Below are positions 10,601-20,192 of a stretch of 32,169 nt of DNA, one piece after another; position 1 is the stretch's first letter; each line of letters begins with the position of its first letter. Source of the stretch: Nemertoderma westbladi (lineage: Eukaryota > Xenacoelomorpha > Nemertodermatida > Nemertodermatidae); assembly GCA_032718475.1 (NCBI GenBank), contig JAUCBJ010000655.1, positions 1-32,169 of the forward strand. Direction: 5' to 3'. The notes under the pieces are model-generated. The model ran no database searches. It worked only from the letters and a program-made list of their open reading frames with translations, and had not been told where the DNA came from. Position numbers and translations under genes: made by a program.

Positions 10601-12363
10601 CGTATTGGCAAAAAGTTGGTGCTTTCACTCGCTCTCCACTTATGATATTCACCTCTCATTGCGTTGCTTCTCTGATATTCGTTACCCTATTTAGCTATAT
10701 TGTTCGTATGAACTTCCATCGTAAGATTACAGGATGGGAAATCGTTCTGATATTTTGGGTTTTTACTCTGGTTTTGGAAGAGGTGCGTCAGATCAAGGAC
10801 AGCGGCATCCCTACCCTGCGTCGCAAGTTAATCTCGTGGATTGGGAGCACATGGAATAAATTTGATTTGGTCTGCATCTGCATGTTCTTTCCCGGGGTTA
10901 TAGTGCGGTTTACCGTGGAGGAGATCTACCCGGCGCACGTTCTCTACTGTCTAACCGTATGGGGTTTTTACCTCAGACTGATGCACATCGCCACAATAAG
11001 CCGCATCCTCGGCCCCAAAGTAATAATGATCGAGAAAATGATGAAAGATCTGATATTCTTTATTGTCATCATCTTTGTTTACATGTGCGCCTACGGAGTG
11101 GCAGTGCAATCCCTCATGTACCCCAACGAGCCACGATTTTACACCGCGATTTTCAGTGTTGTCTATGACTCGTACTTTCAGGTTTATGGAGAATTGTTTC
11201 TCGAGGAATTCACCGCTTCCAGTGAATTCGACTGCATCGACAATTTTGCCGAAGCTATAGCGGTCGATGGTCAACGATGCCCCAAGAAATCGCCGTGGCT
11301 GTTGTTGTTCTTGGCTCTGTACATGCTTCTAAGTAATGTGTTACTGCTCAACCTGCTCATTGCTATGTTCTCTCATACATTCGACGCCGTGCAGGAGAAT
11401 ACGGATGAGTACTGGTTTTTCCAACGATACAGCATAATGGAGGAGTATTTCTCGAAACCGACTCTCCCACCACCCTTTATCATTATCGCTCACATTCTCA
11501 AGTTGATTGGGTTCACAAAGAAGAGGGAATTGAGATTGAAATCTTTTCCCGAGGAAGTAACGGCGATCGCTCGCTTCGAGGATTTGTGCACGAGCAATTT
11601 CGTATCGCGGCATTCGAAAGAGGAAGAGTTCGGAATTGAGAGGCGCGTAGTCCTTATGGGGAGTAAGTTGGATAAAATGAACCAAGACGCACGAACCACC
11701 GACCAAAATGTTCAACAAACACTGTCTAGAATATCGGAAGGTATGGAGTGTGAGTTCGAGGCGAGAGCTGAGCAAGATGAATCCGTTGATAACAACTTTA
11801 AATCGCTCCATAAAAGCGTTGAAGAGATGAATGAGCGCATGACGGATATCCTTGGTAAATTAGGCGATAAAATGTCTGAAGAATTGGCAGCTGCTAGCGA
11901 GACGCACAAGGCCGTCGAAGATGGTAAGAATTATTCTAAACGTTCTACTGCCGAGCTCTACGACACTGTGGCCGATCTCAGTCACAACGTTTACCGGCAA
12001 CTCGCCACTCTTGAATCGAGGATTCAAGATGCGGATTTATCGCAACGACAAGCTGATGACGTCATAGAAGACAAGATGGAGAGGACGGAGTCGCGTGTTG
12101 GCGTTGTCTGTGATCGTATCGAGGCGTTGTCTCGACAGGTGGAACGGCAGATACTCCGTATTGAGACATTGGGAGCGGCTCCTGAGGGTGAGTCATCGGC
12201 TCCGGGGCAGGAAGCCCCGGTGCGTCGGGAAGTCTTTTACGAGGTTATGGAACGACGACAGAGCGAGACGGAAGCTCAGGTTCAGGAGCTTCGTCGCAGT
12301 CTAGACGAGTTTCAGGCGCGAACTCTCGACGTTTTGGGTAAAATCATGGACAAACTCTCGTGA
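7669..12363 (+). CDS. TRPM-family cation channel (5' end incomplete)
   Basis: This is a membrane cation channel subunit of the melastatin TRP family. I read three exons: 7669-7813, a 24-nt exon at 7917-7940, and 8233-12363, all joining in phase 0. Together they give at least 1,432 residues. Exon 1 carries the TRPM opening motif SEWITKTFTKYSC, and exon 3 begins with the matching FCHCGT cysteine motif. Numbered from the ATG at 8287, the SLOG-like TRPM homology region starts near residue 55 (with VLEGSGDLADM near 270). Helices S1-S6 run from about 780 to 1025, with the pore motif YFQVYGELFLEE near 966 and a turret cysteine pair after it. The TRP box region follows near 1040, and a long coiled coil (about 1120-1358) ends the protein. 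No Nudix or kinase domain follows, so it is not TRPM2- or TRPM6/7-like in architecture. The YGE filter with acidic residues resembles the divalent-permeable TRPM1/3/6/7 branch. The first exon or start is unresolved: ATG 7745 is in frame, but open sequence extends upstream to an acceptor at 7667-7668. Confidence 0.93.
7814..7916 (+). other. Probable GC-AG intron in the TRPM gene (103 bp)
   Basis: The exon ends AAG and the intron begins GCGAGT, which matches the strong donor AAG|GTGAGT except for C at position 2. It ends TCCTATTGCAG. Reading through instead hits a stop (TAA) a few codons later. Both sides are phase 0. The alternative GT donor at 7808 (TTT|GTCAAG) is a poor match and would drop only two codons (V-K). 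Confidence 0.6.
7941..8232 (+). other. GT-AG intron in the TRPM gene (292 bp)
   Basis: The donor is AAAG|GTAAAA at 7941 and the acceptor TTGTTTTTTTAG ends at 8232. The codon frame continues in phase 0 into V-A-D-V-S-P-A-E before the TRPM cysteine motif. An alternative acceptor (TTGCAG) sits six bases further in but would break this frame. Confidence 0.65.
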
Positions 12364-12391
12364 TAACGATATTATTTGCTTTTGTGAATGT

Positions 12392-12397
12392 AATAAA
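12392..12397 (+). promoter_or_regulatory. Poly(A) signal of the TRPM gene
   Basis: AATAAA lies only 28 bases after the TGA stop (12361-12363) and is followed by GT-rich sequence near 12415-12425. The predicted 3' untranslated region is therefore very short, around 50 bases. Confidence 0.75.
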
Positions 12398-12997
12398 GTT
12401 ATTATAATGTAATAATGTTTGTTGTATTAGCTCCGAATTACAGTAATGGCTGCTGGTTGGTGGCTGCTATATTGGATCAGCTGTCGTCCTCAACCTTACC
12501 CAATATCAGACCACAGTTTTTATTTTATTTAGCTGTAATATATTGAGGGGGTTCTAACATTGGAGTAGAGAGTCCCTAGTATTTTATGCAGGTGGAAGGC
12601 ATTTTTTTATGCAGCCTGTTTAGTAAGTGGTCCGTTCGTTATTAGCTGTCTTGTTATCTACATACAATGAACTAGACTCAATCAACCAGATATAATTTAG
12701 AATGTCGGTATAGATTTACTTTTGAATATTATAATTTTGTTACGCTTCGGTAAATTTCTGACATTATTAGTGTCCGTCTGGAAAAAGGAAAGGGGTTATT
12801 CTGAAAAATGAGTGGGTGGCATGTGTGCTATTAATCAAGTACAGTATGCAATGCAATATATTTAGATATTCGACCCCCACCGCCCACATTTAATAAAATT
12901 ATTAGATACCGGGTATATAAATTATCACCTGAACTCCAATTCATTTTATAAACGACGACCTTTTCCCCCCTTGTTACAGTTCCCGTGGTTACCACAA

Positions 12998-13015
12998 CCC
13001 CCCCCCCCCCCCCCC
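12998..13015 (+). repeat. Poly-C tract (18 C)
   Basis: An uninterrupted run of 18 cytosines lies in a C-rich patch within AT-rich flanks. Confidence 0.9.
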
Positions 13016-16000
13016 AATATTTATTTTACTTTTTCTTTTTTAAGAATATTATTCTTTGAAAAAGACACAATAGAATCCTTTCAACACAACACCAGATGTT
13101 TTAATGAGAATACGCTTCGTTATAATAGTGTGTGCTAGAGTAATGGTTGGCTAGAAATAATAGAGAAGGATACATTACAATATTTGGAATCCCCTTCACT
13201 AAGTGTTAAGTCCACCCGCCACCCTATAATTTGACATTCATGGTGTTGGTGTTGACCATATAATATTCAGTTGTTTTATCATTCAATGAAATATAATTAA
13301 TTAACTTAATTAATAATGGAATGCGTATATTTTACTGGCGTGAGGCTGAGGAGCGCACAACTTACTATTTGGCGAGTTTCAATTTTGTTCTATTAGCTGT
13401 TTCTTTGTTACAGAGAAAGATTCATTACAAATTTGGTAAATAAACCATTTTTGTTACATTACAACTTTTTAACAAGTAAACAGTTTATATTGTAATGAAT
13501 TAAACAACGTTGAATATTGTTTGCTTATTCTTCACCGGGTGTTGTGATTTGTTTCGTTATAAATAATTGTGAATTTATAGGGGTATGACCTCATAATTTC
13601 CTACTATATACAATTATAGCGTTAGCAATGTGTTTCCAAAATCAATTCTATTTGGTTTTATTGAAGCAGAGTTTAAAGATGTGGGATTGGTGTAAATTTC
13701 TGATACTTTATTTTAAATTGTGTTATTTTGTGATTAATATTGCACCATATTATCTACCCAATTATAACATTAACCTAGCCTATTATTGCACTTATTGTTT
13801 TTTATGTTTCCCCATACGTTAAGTAAGTGTACATTCATATATGCGCGATTTACAAAATACTTAGGTAATTTACATGTTAAAATACGATAAAGGTGTTCCG
13901 TTGCTTAGCGTGCTTGCGTTCTATTCTTCCACTGAAAACACTTGGAAATAACATGTGATAGAAAACCGTACAATTTTTTCATCTTTATATAACTAGTAAC
14001 TATTTTCAAAGTAGAACATAACAGTGAGCTGATCAGATGGTTTGTTACATGGACGAACGAAGTGAGTGAGTGGAAAAAACCATGTGTTTCCGAACACGGT
14101 AAGAAGTACTTTGAAACAAATACAATTATTTTTATTCCAAAATTGTAATATTATGAAGCGAATGCTAGTGAGAAACTGCATATGAAACGTATTTAAACAA
14201 ATTTAAATGTTTGGTGGAATTTCAAGAATTTTTTAATAAGAATTGATGAAGCATCAAAGTAGAAATAGTTTCTACCAACTATTAACAAAGTTTAACGGAT
14301 GATATTAAAAATTTAATGTCTGTGGTACCGGTACGCGGTACATACAGTGCTACAGATACCGGTACAGTTCCTATCTGTTCCCTGTAGCAGTGTAGGCATA
14401 GTCAGTCATCTTCCAGTTATGTTTGTATGACGTAGACCTTGAAAAATAAGCTTGCGGAAATTATATAGTAGCCGCCACGGTATGCTGAGACGTATCCTAA
14501 TCTGGATGTCCACAATTACGAATTATTACTTTAATTTTTTGGGTAAATTTTCAGTGTAAAGTTTTCTTAATGTCTCCCTTATCTATTTAAATGTACAGTT
14601 GTAATGAGTTTATCTTAACTAACTGTATAACAATACAAACGTCTTTATGTTATATTAACGTTTTAGAATAATAAAATATTCTTGAATTAGTTGATTAGGT
14701 ATGCAACTAACCCGCATTATAAAATGTTTACTTGACTGTTGTATTTCACAATGTCTTTCTACAGAACCTTTCTATACAATCCGACTTAACATATCTTTTT
14801 ACTATATAATTATTATTTAAATAATTATATATCTGTTTTGTTTTGTGTGTGTGAGGGAAACATATAAAACATTTTTAACCAATCATTATTTAGTATTTTA
14901 ATTTCGATATATAGTACGCTTACAGTTAAGTAACTTCTTCTTTACTTAAATAAATATAAATTAAATACACAATATTCATATTAATATTTTTATATTTTGT
15001 TACACCTTTTAGAAATACTAATAATGTTATAGTTTTGTGTGAGAATATCCCCCAAGTGTCTCTTAAAACAGAAGGTATTTATGTCTAAACGTCCAATTCA
15101 CATAATATTTGGTATAGATAATATCTCCAAATCTACTATGTCTAGGCTTTATATCAAGATTTACACCAATGAACCTGTTTAAAATGTTTAGAATACACAA
15201 TAATTATGTAAAGCCCTATTTATTAATTTGTTTAATTCTAGAATACTTAAGCCTTTTTTCCTGGTTGAATTAATTGTACGTAGTTGATAGTATCTACGTG
15301 ATACCGTAATTCAAGAGTTATTGAATGTTTCTTGCCAGACTGTTTTGGAGTAATCCAAATTTGTCTTTCTGATGCACTTTCATTGTTTTTTTTAATTTAA
15401 TTTCACACAGTTGTATTGAATTGTAATATTAATATACTTTTTTAGTTGAAACAGATTCAGGACACACAAGGTTCCGAAGGGATATCAATCTACTAATAAT
15501 GTTGTTGATTTGTATTGTTGTTGACGTTGTAATTGTCTGACATTATACAGAACTAATAATCTAGTCACCTACCTCCCTATAGTTTATCAGTTTAGTTTTA
15601 TAGTATAGAATGGTGTTTATTGTTCTTATTATTTTGCCTAATTATAATTTGTGTTGCGACATCGTTTTTGTGTTGAATGTTGTAAGAACCCCGCTGACAG
15701 AGTGGCATATTTTATCTTAATAATTAATTAATGCCATTGCCGTTCATGGTGCTGTGTGTGCCAGGCGATCAAAATCATTTATTATAATATATAATTTTAT
15801 TTTATTTAATTAATAATTACAGCAGTAAAACAGTAATAGAGAATATCTTTAGCGGAAAACATCGCAACAGGAAATTCAATCAACGTCCGAAACACCATGT
15901 TTGGGAGAACAACCTTAAATCATAGATGTATAAATTGTAGACCTTAATGTGTTCGCGAATTTAGTTGATTAGTTTGGTTACATTTCTTCTCCCCCCAATA

Positions 16001-17008
16001 TGTTATTAAATCGGCCGCTGATTATTTTCTCCTCTTGTCGTGTCATTATTTTAATTACCTTTTTCCCTTTTTAAATAATGTTTTCTAGACCTTGTAAATC
16101 TATTGTATCAATGGATGGCAAGTCCCCCCCCCCCGTATTGATTAATAGTACTAACAGCTTTAATCAAATAATTAAATTATTTTAATGCTTCTGGTGTCAG
16201 TGTTTCTACATGGCTATATTGGTGGTGGGGGTGTAAACTCTATGCCGACAATCGAAATTCAACAACGACAAATATGAAATTGGAACCTGTATAGACTGGT
16301 TAAAATAGCCTTCTACTCGTATCATTAACTTTAATTAGTTTTAATTAACATTAATTAGCTTTAATTGATTATCGGTTGTCGCCGTATCGTTTACAGCATC
16401 TTTGTAGGGTGGTATTGGGCAGTTTAGATTTTAGAGATTTTAATGCTTATTGTTTGCCATTTTAGTTCGTCTTTATCACTCAGTATATTATTGTTTTACA
16501 TTTTGTAATGCCCCCAGTCCCCCAGTGTTTTCCATATTAATTAATCAGATATTTTCGTAAAACGTGAGAATGTTTTGCTTAATAAAAGTTAATGCTTTTA
16601 TGGAAATGATTGCATTTTTTAATGTAAGCTCTCTCTCTCTCTCTCTCTTGGGTTTGGGTCCAAATCTTGTGCCAAGTATTTCTCCTTCGCTACGGTTTGT
16701 TGTTTTTTCTGGCGCACAACTAAAAAAATCATCTACTCAATTGCTGGGAGCTATTTGGGGCGCTAATATTCTCCTTATATAACTCATAACGCTGCTGTTG
16801 AAAACGAAATGAATAAATTATTGATACAATTATTGGCAGTAGCTCCCGGGTGTAGCCTCGATCTTACTTGGGGAAATTATAACTTGAAAACTGAAGAGAA
16901 CCTAAAATAGTTTATTTTAGTTCAACTTAACTTTATGAGATTACAGTGCGACGCCCTAGAATTTTCCGGGTTTATCCTCTAATAATTACATCATTTGAAT
17001 TGAGATCT

Positions 17009-17133
17009 ATTATGCTCGAGCATTTAAACCACTTATAAACCATTTATAATTTCAATTACCCCCATATCGATTTAAGGGGGGGGGGGGGGCATTGAGTGAA
17101 GTGAGTGGAATTTCGAAAAAATTCGAGCATAAT
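17009..17133. repeat. 11-bp inverted repeat flanking a 14-G tract
   Basis: ATTATGCTCGA at 17009-17019 is exactly reverse-complementary to TCGAGCATAAT at 17123-17133. The G14 run (17076-17089) lies between them. It may be the ends of a small decayed inverted element. Confidence 0.45.
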
Positions 17134-17489
17134 TTTTGTTTTGTACTTTTCAAGGAAAATACTTTTATTTACTAAAATATTTTTCAAAATAATTTTCAAA
17201 TTTTCAAAAAAGCGCTGTTTTTTTTCGTAAAAAATGTTATATCAGATGAACAATTACAAAACTAAAAGAAAAACTGCTCGGATTTTATTTTTGCGTACAC
17301 TACTAGCTTTTATACCGAAAACTTACGAATTGTTTGAAAAATGGCGGAGCATTAGTGTATTGAAATTTAAAAAATACCATTCCGAGATAATTGCCTCAAA
17401 AAGTTTGAACCTTTCCGCACAAAAACTGTCTGTTAATAATATGTGAGGTCTGTCAATGTACACTATATATAGCAACATGAAAGCACAAA

Positions 17490-17880
17490 ACCATCATAAG
17501 ATTTTTGCTACGGGAGTTTTCCTGGTCGCTGATTTCATTTCTGAGCTCAGTTTTCACTTTTAATGCAACCTTTTTGTCTGTCTGTCGGTCTTTCTGACTA
17601 TCCGACAAATTTTCCGTCAAATATGAGAAAAGGGCACACCATCTCGGTAAAAGTTTAGTTATAGGGGTTTTCTTGGTCGCAGAATTAGTTTCGAGTGTCA
17701 GATTTAACATTTGATGAATTCCAATTTGTCTGTTTGGCTGTCAGGCTGTCCATTATATTTGAACGGACAGACTGACAGGCTTATAGACAGAAAATACGAG
17801 GCCAAATTTGAATACTAACATCAGAAATGAAGTCACGGACCACGAAAACCCATATAGGAAATTTTTTTAGACCGATAGTA
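17490..17880. repeat. Diverged inverted-repeat element with TCTGTCTGTC-type cores
   Basis: Two left units share GGAGTTTTCCTGGTCGC / GGGGTTTTCTTGGTCGC followed, about 65-80 bases later, by TTTGTCTGTCTGTC / TTTGTCTGTTTGGCTGTC. The right arm near 17763-17860 holds the reverse form (GACAGACTGACAGG, then GGACCACGAAAACCCATA). The centre is near 17757. This looks like an old non-autonomous element made of related subunits in opposite orientations; arm similarity is partial. Confidence 0.5.
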
Positions 17881-17992
17881 TATGTTTTCTATTGTTTTGG
17901 AGACATACTGACGGACAGTAAAACGGCAGACAACCATACCTCGAGAAGTAAAAGAGATCTTGCTAGATCTCCATTTTTTCCGCTCCATTTGT

Positions 17993-18027
17993 TATAGAGT
18001 TGGATCATCCTTAGTCCTGTTTAATTA
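17993..18027 (+). repeat. 35-bp block identical to part of the SINE at 19842-19876
   Basis: The block begins TATAGAGTTGGATCATCC and is identical over 35 bases to 19842-19876, where it directly follows a tRNA-like head. The copy here has no head and is probably a 5'-truncated member of the same SINE family, also followed by AT-rich sequence. Confidence 0.7.
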
Positions 18028-18080
18028 CTTAATAATTTATACAATCTATGGATGTTAAACACATATACACGTTCGTGGGG

Positions 18081-18144
18081 ACTTCGCGCAGCACGAGGCC
18101 TAGTTATTATATACAAATTAAAATGCAGCGACTGTATCACAAAT
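18081..18144 (-). repeat. Dispersed repeat, inverted partner of 4680-4742
   Basis: It carries the same blocks as the copy at 4680-4742, in the opposite orientation: CTTCGCGCAGCACGAGGC followed by ACAAATTAAAATG and TATCACAAA. No coding content is apparent. Confidence 0.65.
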
Positions 18145-18223
18145 TCAGGTTTTGAGAAATTTACCCACACCACCAATCAATCAAAGAAAGGTGGACAGTA
18201 CGTGTTCACCCCTTTTAATCTCT

Positions 18224-18240
18224 CCCCCCCCCCCCCCCCC
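18224..18240 (+). repeat. Poly-C tract (17 C)
   Basis: A run of 17 cytosines follows CTCT and is followed by ACCCTTCCCAACC. Confidence 0.9.
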
Positions 18241-18322
18241 ACCCTTCCCAACCACCAATACATAACCGCGACATCTACCACCCACGGAAGGGTAGCACGA
18301 ACTTATTTCCAATCGCACGTTA

Positions 18323-18632
18323 AATATGCAAAGCCAGGTGGTTTATAGGAATATAATAAACGCAGTACTCGTTTTCATTATAAGCCTCTTTGCGTTCGTC
18401 CTGTTTTGTATTTAAATATATTTCTTAAACGCAGGCTAGGACGATCTTTATAATAATAATAACTAGGGATGCGATCAATATGTGAAGCCAGGTGGTTTAT
18501 ATAATAATTTAGTCAACGCAGTACTCGTCTTCATTATATGCCTCGTTGCGCTCGTCGCTTGTCCTGTTTTGTCATAAAATATTTTTCCTAAACGCAGACT
18601 GACGATCTTTATACAGTTATAACTATGCGAAG
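18323..18632 (+). repeat. Direct duplication of about 155-160 bp
   Basis: Copy 1 (from 18323) and copy 2 (from 18477) both contain AGCCAGGTGGTTTATA, then AACGCAGTACTCGT, TTCATTATA, GTCCTGTTTTGT, TAAACGCAG and GACGATCTTTATA in the same order. The offset grows from 154 to 161 bp because of small indels. No protein is implied. Confidence 0.8.
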
Positions 18633-19540
18633 TTTCGAAACTGTGCGAGTAACTGTTGATACATCTATGTGGAGATGTGTGATATGTGGAGATGTGTGAT
18701 ACAACGCCAACGCATCTTATGCCGATGTAGTAATATGGGTATTGAAATAATATTAAATCAATGTACACTCTTAAAGCTGCAGCGAAAAAATGTAGCTAAT
18801 TTCCTAGGTTACATATAAAATAATAATATTATTTTTAAGAACATTAATTTTACTACTTTGCAAAAATTCAATTAAAAAATAACCAGACATATACATTGTG
18901 GAATAAACTATTTCAGAAGCCTAGAACAGCCATGCCATGGATTGTATTTATGTTATTATATCTGTCATTTAACTGAGATAGCAATAGTAGTAATAGTCGA
19001 ACGGTTATGCGGCCCGTCCAGCCTATAATAAACACAATTCAGTGATTGGGCTGGAATAGCAATACTGGTTGCCTCTATTACAATTCCTCTCAGGTTAGTC
19101 TACAGCCACAACTCCCAGCAGCTAGCTCCACACCAGCAGAGACTTGACCAATAATGGGAAGGATTAAATTTGTACTCAATAATTGTGCGGTTTAATTACG
19201 TTTAGATTAATTAAAGACACATTTATTAAAGCAAATCACTTAAACTAATTAAAAACTATAATAGAATGGCGTATGGGGATTATATCTGTATAATTTTTAA
19301 GTATAATTATTTAAATCTTATACTGTAAAACAATTAATTTCCTTTAAAAGGCAGGTTGAAAATGGCGTTTTCACCGCAATCAACTTAATTAACTAATTAA
19401 CTGCTATTATCTTAGCTTCTCGAAGGCCACACGGAAAGTCTACTTGGAAAATTTCTAAACTTTTGCCAAACAACATGTGTACCAAGTTTGGATAGATTTC
19501 ATCAAAGATTGGCCGAGTTATTAACGTTTAAAATTGAACA

Positions 19541-19587
19541 CGACAGAACGACAGAACGACAGAACGACAGAACGACAGAACGACAGG
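19541..19587 (+). repeat. 8-bp microsatellite (CGACAGAA)n
   Basis: Five perfect CGACAGAA units and a partial sixth (CGACAGG). The flank GTACCAAGTTTGGATAG just upstream resembles a motif I associate with microsatellite-bearing repeats of marine invertebrates. That association is from memory. Confidence 0.85.
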
Positions 19588-19781
19588 TTGATTAATGGTA
19601 CCACTACGCTAAGGCTCACTCACTTCGTGGCTCGCCCCACAATAACATTCGTTTGCAGTACAGGTCATAACTGCTACTGTAATAAAATACAGATAAAAAT
19701 CCATCCGTAAGGAGGACTGTATTCAATAGCAACCGTAAGGTAGCTTACCACCTATAGCAAATCAATCGGAAAGATGCATGA

Positions 19782-19965
19782 GCCTCCGTGGTGTAGTGGT
19801 TAGCATACCTGAACGTTTATCGGGAGAATGCTGGTGGCGAATATAGAGTTGGATCATCCTTAGTCCTGTTTAATTATTTTGGAATATTTTTAAAAATAAA
19901 AAAATAATTTTTTAAAAAATAAAAATTTTTTTTTTTTAATATAAATAAAAATATTTTTTTGGTTA
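19782..19965 (+). mobile_element. tRNA-derived SINE with AT-rich tail
   Basis: The head GCCTCCGTGGTGTAGTGG followed by TTAGCATACCTG looks like the 5' half and A box of a tRNA. The 3' half is degraded: GGTGGCGAAT stands where a B box would be. The body then carries the 35-bp block shared with 17993-18027 and ends in a long A/T tract (about 19877-19965). It is not a functional tRNA, because the acceptor and anticodon stems do not close. Confidence 0.6.
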
Positions 19966-20065
19966 ACGCGCATGGATGATGTATGTAGATCAACGCATGT
20001 AAGTCAACACAAATGGACGGCTCTATGTATTATGCTTGTATAATGTATTAGGCTGATTAATTATT

Positions 20066-20071
20066 TTTATT
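20066..20071 (-). promoter_or_regulatory. Poly(A) signal of the kinesin gene
   Basis: On the minus strand AATAAA lies about 120 bases after the kinesin stop codon, within an AT-rich tail. Confidence 0.6.
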
Positions 20072-20192
20072 AATAAATAAAGTAATACAAAAATACATAG
20101 AACAGGCAGTGTAAAGATAACTTAGTGTGTTAAAGTTTATAAAAGGCATCAATTATTATGGTTGTGGCAGAAACCAAATCATGGCAATATAT

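Larger units (their letters stand above)
12398..17480. other. Gene-poor AT-rich interval
   Basis: I recognise no gene in these 5 kb. The open frames are short (62-72 codons) and have no motif. The interval carries C18 at 12998-13015, C11 at 16124-16134, a (CT)n run at about 16629-16648, G14 at 17076-17089, and TTAATTA-type low complexity near 15715-15820 and 16325-16370. A GGTACCGGTAC-like palindromic patch lies at about 14324-14366. Diverged transposon fragments are likely but not identified. Confidence 0.5.

Noticed and set aside
17234-17446. A 70-codon lysine-rich ORF
   Set aside because: It lies in AT-rich repeat-like DNA with no motif, and the lysine and asparagine content is what random AT-rich sequence gives.
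19782-19846. Functional tRNA gene
   Set aside because: The A-box half is tRNA-like, but the acceptor stem does not close and the B box is degraded. It is better explained as a SINE head.
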